From NCBI GenBank assembly GCA_035341015.1, contig DAOQUL010000125.1:1-7465 (forward strand): a DNA stretch of 7,465 bases, read 5' to 3'. The translations under genes were made by a program, and so were the position numbers. The notes under the pieces are model-generated. The model saw only the letters and a program-made list of their open reading frames with translations. It made no database searches and was not told the DNA's origin. This DNA is from JAKQIM01 sp029557965 (GTDB taxonomy: Bacteria; Chloroflexota; Anaerolineae; Anaerolineales; UBA4823). The stretch's first letter is position 1. Each line of letters begins with the position of its first letter. Positions 1 through 5,162 of the stretch are shown here, piece by piece.

Positions 1-372
1 CAACAGCCAGGCGCGGCCAAACTTGCGCGCGTCGTTGAAAGCCAGGCGCAAGCTGCCATCCAGCTCCAGGCACAGGCGGTCGTGCGGTTGAAGGGGGGCG
101 CTGGCGGGTTCAAGGCGCAGGTCGCCGCTCATGCGCAGGTGCAAGAGCAGCCAATCGGGTTCGAGTTGAAAGACCAGGTACTTGGCGCGCCGGCCTACCT
201 GCCGGACGGGCTGCCCGGCGATGCGGGCGGCGAATTCGGCCGGGGCAGGCTCAGCCAGGGTGCGCGGCCAGAGCAGGTGGGCGCGCTGGATGACCCGGCC
301 TGGCAGGCCGGGCCCGCCGCGCTCGCCGCGCAGGGTGCTGGCAATCGTCTCAACTTCCGGAAGCTCTGGCAT
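1..372 (-). CDS. mutM: Formamidopyrimidine-DNA glycosylase, N-terminal part (runs off left edge)
   Basis: Bifunctional base-excision repair enzyme that removes oxidised purines such as 8-oxoguanine and cleaves the abasic site. The 124 visible residues start with MPELPEVETI, the family's signature N-terminus: Pro2 becomes the catalytic N-terminal proline after Met removal, and Glu3 is the catalytic acid. Further family motifs are RRAKYL with the conserved Lys64, HLRMSG at 78-83, and DARKFGR at 115-121. The zinc-finger C-terminus (full length is usually about 270-290 residues) lies outside the window. The ATG at 372-370 overlaps the end of the upstream acetyltransferase gene by 23 bp. A GAGAGGAG element sits just before the ATG with very short spacing, so translation is probably coupled. 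Identity is very secure. The gene is cut by the window edge, not visibly broken. Confidence 0.96.
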   Translation of the reverse strand, partial: MPELPEVETIASTLRGERGGPGLPGRVIQRAHLLWPRTLAEPAPAEFAARIAGQPVRQVGRRAKYLVFQLEPDWLLLHLRMSGDLRLEPASAPLQPHDRLCLELDGSLRLAFNDARKFGRAWLL

Positions 373-895
373 ACTCCTCTCGAAGCACGCTCATCAATAA
401 TACATCCACGTATTGGCCGCCTTGAAATTCACCCTGGCGCTGGCGGCCCTCGTGCACAAAACCGGCCTTCTCATAGCAGTGAATGGCGCGCGGGTTATTG
501 GAAAAGACGCGCAAGAAGATGCGGTTGAGGTTGAGGGTGTCGAAGCCGTGGCGCAAGAGCAAGCTCACCGCCTCGGTGCCGTAACCCTGGTTCCAGTAGG
601 CTTTTTCGCCGATCATGATGCCAAATTCGCTCGCCCGGCTGCGCCAATCGATGTTGGTGAAGCCGCAGCTTCCGATCAAGAACCAGCCGTCGCCCAGGCG
701 GGCTTCGATGCACAAGATGCGCTCGTCTGGCGGGTGCTTGATCATTGTTTCGAACCAGGCTTCTTCTTCGATCAGCGACCAGGGCAGATGCATGGCCATG
801 CCGGCCCGCACTTCGGGATCGTTGAGCCAGGTGACAAAGGCGGGGAGATCGGTTTTTTCGGCGTGACGAAAACGAATGCGCTCACCGTAGATCAT
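350..895 (-). CDS. GNAT-family N-acetyltransferase, RimJ/RimL type
   Basis: Predicted cytoplasmic acetyl-CoA-dependent N-acetyltransferase of 181 residues, a full-length single GNAT domain. The acetyl-CoA-binding motif A is at about 95-109, where the pyrophosphate-binding loop reads YWNQGYGTEA. Motif B is NPRAIHCYEKAGF at 134-146, typical of the RimJ/RimL-like subgroup that acetylates protein N-termini or small amines. The substrate cannot be read from sequence. The start is supported by a perfect AGGAGG seven bases before the ATG. The gene lies 41 bp downstream of meaB, and its last 23 bp overlap the start of mutM, so it looks like the third gene of a four-gene transcript. No functional link to its neighbours is evident. 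Confidence 0.92.
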   Translation of the reverse strand: MIYGERIRFRHAEKTDLPAFVTWLNDPEVRAGMAMHLPWSLIEEEAWFETMIKHPPDERILCIEARLGDGWFLIGSCGFTNIDWRSRASEFGIMIGEKAYWNQGYGTEAVSLLLRHGFDTLNLNRIFLRVFSNNPRAIHCYEKAGFVHEGRQRQGEFQGGQYVDVLLMSVLREEYARASGS

Positions 896-936
896 GGGGA
901 AACCTCCTGGGAGGGTTGTGATTGTTCCTTAATTTC

Positions 937-1956
937 TTAGCATTGTACCAATGTTTCAACCGCCTGGTAGGGTGAGATGCGGTGATCGAACAGGGCGTCG
1001 AGGGTTTGCTCGTAAAGCCCTGCCGGCAGGCGGCTGCGCCAGCAGCTCACCAGGCGCTCTTGCAAGAGCAGTTCCAGCTCGGCTTGCAGGCGGGCGCGGG
1101 TGCGGCGCTGCCAGGCGCCGGTGGCCTCTAGATGGGCACGGTGTGCGGCAATCGCCTGCACCAGGGCCGGCAGACCCTCGCCGGTGGTGGCGATGGTGCG
1201 CCGGATGGGAGGCGTCCAGGTGCTGTTCAGCTCATCGCCAGGTGCGGCCGCGGCTTGCGTCACCCGGTGCGAGGCCGCCGTATGGTGTTGAGCCGGATGC
1301 ACAGCCGCCGAAAGCTCCAGCATGCCGCGCAGGGCGCGCTCGGTGTGATCGGCCCCGGGATGGTCGGCTTTGTTGATCACCAGCAGGTCGGCGATCTCGA
1401 GGATGCCGGCCTTAATGGCCTGGATATCGTCGCCCAGGCCGGGGGCTTCCACCACCAGGGTGGTATGCGCCAGGCGGGCAATATCCACCTCGGCCTGGCC
1501 CACGCCCACCGTCTCGATCAGCACCACCTCGAAGCCCGCTGCATCAAAGACCTGCGCCAGGGCAGCCGTGGCAGAGGCCAGCCCGCCCAAAGAGCCGCGC
1601 GCCGCCATCGAGCGGATGAAGACGCCGGGGTCTCCCGCCAGGTCGCGCATGCGGATGCGGTCGCCGAGGATGGCCCCGCCGGTGAAGGGGCTGGTGGGGT
1701 CTACCGCCACCACCGCCACGCGGCGGCTCGGCTCAGCGCCGTTTGCAGGCTGGCGGTAGGCACGCGCCAATTGGTTGACCAGGGAGGACTTGCCGGTGCC
1801 GGGAGAGCCGGTGACGCCGATGAGATGGGCGCGCCCGGTGTGGCGGAAGAGGGCATCCAGGGCGGCGCGGCCCTGGGGGGTGCCGTTCTCCACCTGGGTC
1901 AGGGTGCGCGCCAAAGCCAGGCGGTCGCCCGCCAAGACGGCTTCAGCCAGGTTCAT
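937..1956 (-). CDS. meaB: Methylmalonyl-CoA mutase-associated GTPase MeaB (ArgK family)
   Basis: G3E-type P-loop GTPase that acts as a chaperone for adenosylcobalamin-dependent acyl-CoA mutases, gating cofactor loading and protecting the radical enzyme from inactivation (known for the family). The 339-residue protein shows the Walker A loop GSPGTGKS at 50-57, VDPTSPF followed by GGAILGDRIRM at about 85-103, the ETVGVGQAE switch segment at 148-156, PGLGDDIQAIKAGILEIAD at about 172-190, and the guanine-specificity motif NKAD at 195-198. ATTGEGLPALVQAI at about 256-269 is also typical. Residues about 216-245 form an Ala/His-rich stretch that looks longer than the usual linker there. The start lies 14 bp after the mutase-subunit stop. 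The only SD-like element is a G-run (GGGGGG), so translation is probably coupled to the upstream gene. Confidence 0.96.
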   Translation of the reverse strand: MNLAEAVLAGDRLALARTLTQVENGTPQGRAALDALFRHTGRAHLIGVTGSPGTGKSSLVNQLARAYRQPANGAEPSRRVAVVAVDPTSPFTGGAILGDRIRMRDLAGDPGVFIRSMAARGSLGGLASATAALAQVFDAAGFEVVLIETVGVGQAEVDIARLAHTTLVVEAPGLGDDIQAIKAGILEIADLLVINKADHPGADHTERALRGMLELSAAVHPAQHHTAASHRVTQAAAAPGDELNSTWTPPIRRTIATTGEGLPALVQAIAAHRAHLEATGAWQRRTRARLQAELELLLQERLVSCWRSRLPAGLYEQTLDALFDHRISPYQAVETLVQC

Positions 1957-1970
1957 GAGGCCCCCCGCGC

Positions 1971-2378
1971 TCAGGCAGCCGCGCCCAAAACGGCGCGGCG
2001 GATATCGGCAATGTAGGTTTCGCTGAGCGTGCCAGGGCCATAGACGCCCATCACACCCATTTCCAGCAGTTGGGGCAGGTCTTCTTCGGGGATGATGCCC
2101 CCCACGAAGACCTTGACCTTCTCTTGCCCATTGGCCTTGAGCAGCTCAAGGACGCGGGGGACGAGGGCCATGTGGGCGCCGGAAAGCACCGAAAGCCCCA
2201 CTGCGTCGACATCTTCCTGCAAGGCCACTTCGGCGATCATTTCAGGGGTCTGGCGCAGGCCAGTATAAATGATTTCCATGCCGGCATCGCGCAGGGCACG
2301 GGCGACGACTTTGGCGCCGCGATCGTGACCATCGAGGCCGGGCTTTGCAATGAGTACGCGGATTTTTTGTTCGGTCAT
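1971..2378 (-). CDS. Cobalamin-binding small subunit of an acyl-CoA mutase (methylmalonyl-CoA mutase type)
   Basis: A 135-residue stand-alone B12-binding domain matching the C-terminal domain of methylmalonyl-CoA mutase. The base-off/His-on motif DxHxxG is present as D16-G-H18-D-R-G21, followed by SVLSGAH at 63-69 (the SxL element) and FVGG at 91-94. It should pair with a separate catalytic TIM-barrel subunit, not in this window, to interconvert methylmalonyl-CoA and succinyl-CoA. An isobutyryl- or ethylmalonyl-type mutase subunit cannot be excluded. meaB follows directly, which supports the role. The open frame continues upstream to 3047, but that extension is antisense to the proline-rich gene and is His/Arg-rich nonsense. 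Family homology begins at MTEQKIRVL, so the start is set at 2378. No SD is visible. A TATAAT box six bases before the ATG suggests a leaderless mRNA. Confidence 0.93.
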   Translation of the reverse strand: MTEQKIRVLIAKPGLDGHDRGAKVVARALRDAGMEIIYTGLRQTPEMIAEVALQEDVDAVGLSVLSGAHMALVPRVLELLKANGQEKVKVFVGGIIPEEDLPQLLEMGVMGVYGPGTLSETYIADIRRAVLGAAA

Positions 2379-2384
2379 GGGCAC

Positions 2385-2390
2385 ATTATA
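2385..2390 (-). promoter_or_regulatory. -10 box of the mutase/meaB operon, probable leaderless promoter
   Basis: A perfect TATAAT (minus strand) lies exactly six bases before the ATG at 2378, so the expected transcription start coincides with the A of the start codon. No SD-like sequence lies between. No good -35 hexamer is seen 16-18 bp upstream, where heptamer repeats lie instead, so activation by a bound factor is plausible. The assignment is inferred from sequence only. Confidence 0.6.
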
Positions 2391-2393
2391 GCA

Positions 2394-2421
2394 GTGGATG
2401 GGGGATCGTGGATAGTGGATT
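2394..2421 (+). repeat. Four tandem heptamers (GTGGATG, GGGGATC, GTGGATA, GTGGATT) between divergent -10 boxes
   Basis: Four consecutive seven-base units follow the pattern GKGGATN without gaps. They fill almost all of the 30 bp between the two outward-facing -10 boxes and occupy the place where both -35 elements would fall. Tandem heptamers in a promoter can be binding sites for cooperatively bound regulators, as for the SARP family in actinomycetes. They can also be a product of replication slippage. Confidence 0.65.
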
Positions 2422-2426
2422 ATAAT
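2421..2426 (+). promoter_or_regulatory. -10 box for the zinc-ribbon gene pair
   Basis: A perfect TATAAT on the plus strand lies 36 bases before the AAG of the zinc-ribbon gene's leader and start, predicting a transcription start near 2433 and a leader of about 30 nt. The leader contains AAAGGAG at 2448-2454, eight bases before the ATG at 2463. With the opposite box it forms an 8-bp inverted repeat (ACATTATA at 2383-2390 and TATAATGT at 2421-2428). The position 17 bp upstream reads ATGGGG, which is not a recognisable -35. Confidence 0.6.
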
Positions 2427-2462
2427 GTTCTTGCTAAGAGTACATGGAAAGGAGAGACAAAG

Positions 2463-3200
2463 ATGGTTCCCCCACAATTTTGTCGTTACTGCGGCGGTCC
2501 GCTCAGCCAGGGCGCCAATTTTTGCGCCCGCTGCGGCAAGCTGGTGGCGCAAAACCGCGCTCCCTCGCCTGCTCCCGCGCCACACATACCGCCTCCTCCA
2601 CCTATGCCGCAAATGCCTCCCCCGCCGCCCATGCAATCGCCCCCGCCTGTGCCGCAGATGTCGCCTCCCCCGTTGATGCAAGCGCCGTCGCCGGTAAAAC
2701 AGGCGCCGCCCGCCCCGGTTTCGCCCATGCCGCAAGAGGTGGTGGTGGGCGTCATCCCGGGTGCGGTGCGCCAATCGGGCGTGATGGGTTTGAAGATGGA
2801 AAACTTTGTCATTGTGCTGACCAATTCGCGCCTGCTCTTCGCCGCTCAGACCCAAAAGATGATGATGGACAATGTCAAAGCGGCGCGTGATGCCGCCAAG
2901 CAGCAGGGGGCGGGTTTCTTTGGGCAGTGGGGGGCGCAGTTTGGTGCCAATTCGGGCCAGCAGTACCTGGGCATGCAGCCCCAGCAGATCCTGGCTGAAA
3001 ATCCCGGCAACTACTTCTTGCCTGCCAACCAGCTTCGCCGCATCCACCTGAAGGAGGTGGATGACGACGATGGCGGCGCGACCCAGTATTTTATCGAGTT
3101 TGAGGCCGTGAGCGGTAAGCAGAAGTTCCGCCTGAACTATATGCGCACCCGCGAGTTGAAGAAACAGCTCCAGCAGTATTATGGCAATATTGTGCGTTGA
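2463..3200 (+). CDS. Zinc-ribbon, proline-rich linker, PH/GRAM-like domain protein
   Basis: A 245-residue predicted cytoplasmic protein of unknown function with three parts. Residues 7-24 form a small zinc ribbon (C7xxC10 and C21xxC24, the zinc_ribbon_2 pattern). Residues about 33-91 are a Pro/Met/Gln-rich linker with two runs of five prolines. Residues 92-245 form a beta-rich domain with NFVIVLTNSRLLFA at about 114-127, which is typical of bacterial PH or GRAM-like lipid or protein-binding folds. A long insert at about 128-180 (KAARDAAKQQG, then FFGQWGAQFG) could be an amphipathic helix. An Asp tetrad lies at 200-203. There is no signal peptide or membrane segment. The start at 2463 is chosen from AAAGGAG eight bases upstream and from where the zinc ribbon begins; the frame stays open back to 2070 only as antisense of the mutase subunit. 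A second zinc-ribbon gene follows after 40 bp. Confidence 0.88.
   Translation: MVPPQFCRYCGGPLSQGANFCARCGKLVAQNRAPSPAPAPHIPPPPPMPQMPPPPPMQSPPPVPQMSPPPLMQAPSPVKQAPPAPVSPMPQEVVVGVIPGAVRQSGVMGLKMENFVIVLTNSRLLFAAQTQKMMMDNVKAARDAAKQQGAGFFGQWGAQFGANSGQQYLGMQPQQILAENPGNYFLPANQLRRIHLKEVDDDDGGATQYFIEFEAVSGKQKFRLNYMRTRELKKQLQQYYGNIVR
2589..2684 (+). repeat. Degenerate octapeptide-like repeats in the proline-rich linker
   Basis: Residues 43-74 of the zinc-ribbon/PH-like protein are built from about four units of 7-9 residues: PPPPPMPQM, PPPPPMQS, PPPVPQM and SPPPLMQA. The DNA shows matching CC-rich units ending in ATGCCGCAGATG- or ATGCAA-like codons. The units probably arose by internal duplication and form an extended, flexible spacer. 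Runs of five prolines normally need elongation factor P for efficient translation (established knowledge). Confidence 0.7.
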
Positions 3201-3240
3201 GGCGGGCCTAGGCGTCTGCGGCTTACCTTAAGGAGAAGAA

Positions 3241-3615
3241 ATGAGCGATACCCCGAATTATTGCGAACACTGCGGCGCTCCGGTCGTCATCAGCGGGGCC
3301 AAATTTTGTGAGCGGTGCGGCCAGCCGCTCGGGCAGTCAACGGCCTCGGCAGCCACCATCATCGGCCAGCCGCCGCCCCTCAGCATTCCACCCGCCCCGC
3401 CGCCCCCCGCGGCGCCGGTTCCGCCTCCGCCTCCGGCTTTTGCGCCGCCTCCTGCGGCCTATGCCCCGCCGCCTCCTTACCGCCCAGTTCGTGCCCGGCC
3501 CGCCGCTGCACCCCAAAAGGGCGGCGCAAAGTGGCCGATCATCCTGGCGATAGGCTGCCTGGGCCTCTTATGCCTGGCGGCGGTAGCGGTGGGCGTTTAC
3601 TTCCTGGTCATGTGA
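3241..3615 (+). CDS. Tail-anchored zinc-ribbon protein with proline-rich linker
   Basis: A 124-residue protein of unknown function. It has an N-terminal zinc ribbon (C8xxC11 and C23xxC26), a Pro/Ala-rich linker at about 43-93 with PPPP and PPPPP runs, a short basic stretch (RPVRARP, then QKGGAK) and one hydrophobic segment at about 99-122 that ends the protein at residue 124. With no N-terminal signal and the basic residues just before the hydrophobic segment, the ribbon should face the cytoplasm and the protein should be inserted by its tail. AAGGAG lies five bases before the ATG. The gene is 40 bp downstream of the related zinc-ribbon/PH-like gene. The shared ribbon and linker style point to duplication followed by exchange of the C-terminal module. 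A strong terminator follows. Confidence 0.85.
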   Translation: MSDTPNYCEHCGAPVVISGAKFCERCGQPLGQSTASAATIIGQPPPLSIPPAPPPPAAPVPPPPPAFAPPPAAYAPPPPYRPVRARPAAAPQKGGAKWPIILAIGCLGLLCLAAVAVGVYFLVM

Positions 3616-3623
3616 TGATAACA

Positions 3624-3666
3624 AAAACGAGTGTGAGGTGGTCAAGCACCACGTCACACTCGTTTT
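3624..3666. terminator. Bidirectional intrinsic terminator between convergent genes
   Basis: A 13-bp perfect outer stem (AAAACGAGTGTGA at 3624-3636 with its complement at 3654-3666) is followed, after one G-G mismatch, by a 5-bp inner stem (GTGGT and ACCAC) and a CAAGC loop. The stem ends in TTTT on the plus strand and TTTTT on the minus strand. It lies nine bases after the stop of the tail-anchored zinc-ribbon gene and 17 bases after the stop of the minus-strand lysine-rich gene, so it can serve both. Confidence 0.88.
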
Positions 3667-3682
3667 GACAGTTTCATTGTCA

Positions 3683-3799
3683 CTAAGCAGGCTTTTTGCT
3701 GGGAAGTTTCTTTTGCTTATCTGCCTGTTTTTTCTCGGTCTGCTGCTGTTTTTGCTTCTTGGCCTTTTCTTTATCCTTCTTGCTGCCTTTTTCTCCCAT
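3683..3799 (-). CDS. Lysine-rich 38-residue microprotein
   Basis: A short gene encoding 38 residues that begin MGEKGSKKDKEKAKK and end KLPSKKPA. It has 15 lysines and 6 glutamines, no aromatic residues and no cysteine, and is probably unstructured or helical and strongly basic. The start is well supported: AAAGGAGA on the minus strand (3806-3813) precedes the ATG by seven bases, and the stop is followed by the bidirectional terminator. A TATAAT box lies further upstream at 3878-3883. The composition suggests nucleic-acid or ribosome association, but that is only inference. Similar Lys-rich short proteins are annotated as hypothetical in many bacteria, to my recollection. The opposite strand here has a hydrophobic open frame that is a shadow of the lysine codons. 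Confidence 0.8.
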   Translation of the reverse strand: MGEKGSKKDKEKAKKQKQQQTEKKQADKQKKLPSKKPA

Positions 3800-3825
3800 G
3801 ATATGTCTCCTTTGTGGGTATGGTA

Positions 3826-3843
3826 CCTGCCCGGCGAGGCAGG
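3826..3843 (-). promoter_or_regulatory. Small hairpin in the leader of the lysine-rich gene
   Basis: CCTGCC at 3826-3831 and GGCAGG at 3838-3843 form a 6-bp GC-rich stem with a six-base loop. It lies between the proposed -10 box at 3878-3883 and the ribosome binding site at 3806-3813, so it would sit in the 5' leader (about 70 nt). No U-run follows, so it is not a terminator. Its role is unknown. Confidence 0.35.
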
Positions 3844-3877
3844 AGGGGAGCAGCGGGGCGCTGCCTTGGATACCTGT

Positions 3878-3906
3878 ATTATACTCTTGGGCGGTGGAAA
3901 TGCCAG
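3878..3906 (-). promoter_or_regulatory. Putative promoter of the lysine-rich gene, overlapping a possible ackA-side -10
   Basis: On the minus strand TATAAT at 3878-3883 lies 17 bp from CTGGCA at 3901-3906 (four of six matches to TTGACA). This predicts transcription from about 3871 and a leader of about 70 nt. On the plus strand TATACT at 3880-3885 overlaps the same bases and could serve the acetate-kinase gene at 3937, but no -35 is visible for it. The two would exclude each other. Confidence 0.5.
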
Positions 3907-3936
3907 GCGTCAGGTTTTTAAGAACATGAGGTTTGG

Positions 3937-5145
3937 ATGATGAATGTGCTGATCTTCAACTGCGGCAGCTCCTCGCAGGCTTTCAAGGTTTTTCAGGTCA
4001 ATTCACAAGGCCAGGCGGCTGTCATTGCGGCGGGAAAAGCCAGGAACGTAGCCACCCAGACCCAGGCCCAAGCGGTCATCGAATGGAATGTGAACGGTCA
4101 GGTTGGCTCCAAAATAACCCCCCTGCCTGACCACCGCCTGGCGGCAGAGGAAGCCCTGGCTATCTTGCGCGCCCACGCCGTGCCGGTGGATGCCGTGGGG
4201 CACCGCTTTGTGCATGGCGGCGAGATTTTTCAACGCACAACCCGCCTTTCTGAGCAAACCCGCCAGCGCTTGCAGCGCTGCCTGCCGCTGGCCCCCATCC
4301 ACAACCCCAATTCGTACCACGTGATCGAGGTGTGCGCCGAGCGCCTGCCGGGCATCCCCCAATACGTGGTCTTCGACACTGCTTTCCATACCGGCATGCC
4401 TCCCGAAGCCCGGCAATATGCCATCCCCACACAATTGGCCGCTCAATTTGGCTTCCGCAAATACGGCTTTCACGGCCTATCTTGCCAATCTGTGTCGGGG
4501 CAGGCAGCGGCGCTGCTGGGCAAACCCCTCGAACAGCTCAAGCTCATCTTGTGCCACCTGGGGACGGGCGGGTCGAGCGTCACCGCGCTGCAAGACGGCC
4601 ATACGCTGGATACGTCTATGGGCTATTCACCCCTGGCGGGGCTGGTCATGTCTACCCGCTGTGGAGATATCGACGCCGAGATCGTGCTGGCCCTGCTGCG
4701 CCAGGGCTATTCTGCCGAGGAGGTCAGCCAGGTGCTCAACTACCAATCCGGCCTGATCGGACTGTCTGGTTTTTCATCCAACCTGGCGGAGATCATTGAT
4801 GAGGCTGAAAAGGGGAACACCCGCTGCCAGGCCGCCTTTGAGGTCTATGCCCACCGCCTGAAGACCTACCTGGGGGCTTATAACTGGCTTTTGAACGGCG
4901 CAGATGCCATCCTCTTCACCGATGATATTGGCATGCGCTCTTGGAAGCTGCGCCAGGCCGTGTGCACGGGCGCAGAGAACCTGGGCGTGATATTAGACCT
5001 GGACGCCAACCAGAACGCGCCGGTAGATCGGGCGGCCTGCATCAGCCGCACGGATGCGCGCACCCAGGTGTGGGTCATCCCCACGGATGAAGAACAGGTC
5101 ATCTTACAAGAAGTGTTGGCCCAATATCCAAATCCCCCTGCCTGA
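3937..5145 (+). CDS. Acetate kinase family protein with substituted nucleotide-loop motifs
   Basis: A 402-residue ASKHA-fold cytoplasmic kinase, the usual length for acetate kinase (acetate + ATP to acetyl phosphate + ADP). Conserved elements are NCGSSS with Asn8, GHRFVHGGE with Arg90, PIHNP with His122, FDTAFH with Asp147, YGFHG with His179, CHLG with His207, TRCGD with Arg241, and TDEEQ with Glu385-Glu386. Departures from the family consensus are the lysine of SSSLK replaced by Ala15, HGTSH reading HGLSC, HLGNG reading HLGTG (Thr210), and above all FTGGIGENS reading FTDDIGMRS (327-335), the adenosine-binding loop. The acetyl and phosphoryl-transfer residues are kept, so the enzyme is probably active, but its nucleotide or phosphoryl donor may differ. 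Two in-frame ATGs (3937 and 3940) follow TGAGG at 3927-3931. No pta neighbour is seen. Confidence 0.9.
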   Translation: MMNVLIFNCGSSSQAFKVFQVNSQGQAAVIAAGKARNVATQTQAQAVIEWNVNGQVGSKITPLPDHRLAAEEALAILRAHAVPVDAVGHRFVHGGEIFQRTTRLSEQTRQRLQRCLPLAPIHNPNSYHVIEVCAERLPGIPQYVVFDTAFHTGMPPEARQYAIPTQLAAQFGFRKYGFHGLSCQSVSGQAAALLGKPLEQLKLILCHLGTGGSSVTALQDGHTLDTSMGYSPLAGLVMSTRCGDIDAEIVLALLRQGYSAEEVSQVLNYQSGLIGLSGFSSNLAEIIDEAEKGNTRCQAAFEVYAHRLKTYLGAYNWLLNGADAILFTDDIGMRSWKLRQAVCTGAENLGVILDLDANQNAPVDRAACISRTDARTQVWVIPTDEEQVILQEVLAQYPNPPA

Positions 5146-5162
5146 TGGCTTGCCTGGCGGGC

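Noticed and set aside
1132..2016. 294-residue plus-strand frame opposite meaB
   Set aside because: It is a shadow of meaB, low in complexity, with no SD and no recognisable motif.
2070..2462. Upstream extension of the zinc-ribbon/PH-like frame (plus strand)
   Set aside because: This part is antisense to the mutase subunit. A good SD and the zinc ribbon itself place the start at 2463.
2379..3047. N-terminal extension of the B12-binding subunit frame (minus strand)
   Set aside because: It encodes a His/Arg/Gly-rich stretch that is the antisense of the proline-rich zinc-ribbon gene. Family homology starts at 2378, where a promoter also lies.
3638..3940. Hydrophobic 100-residue plus-strand frame ending in ATGA at the acetate-kinase start
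   Set aside because: Its Phe/Leu-rich core is the reverse complement of the lysine codons of the minus-strand microprotein, it begins inside the terminator stem, and it has no SD.
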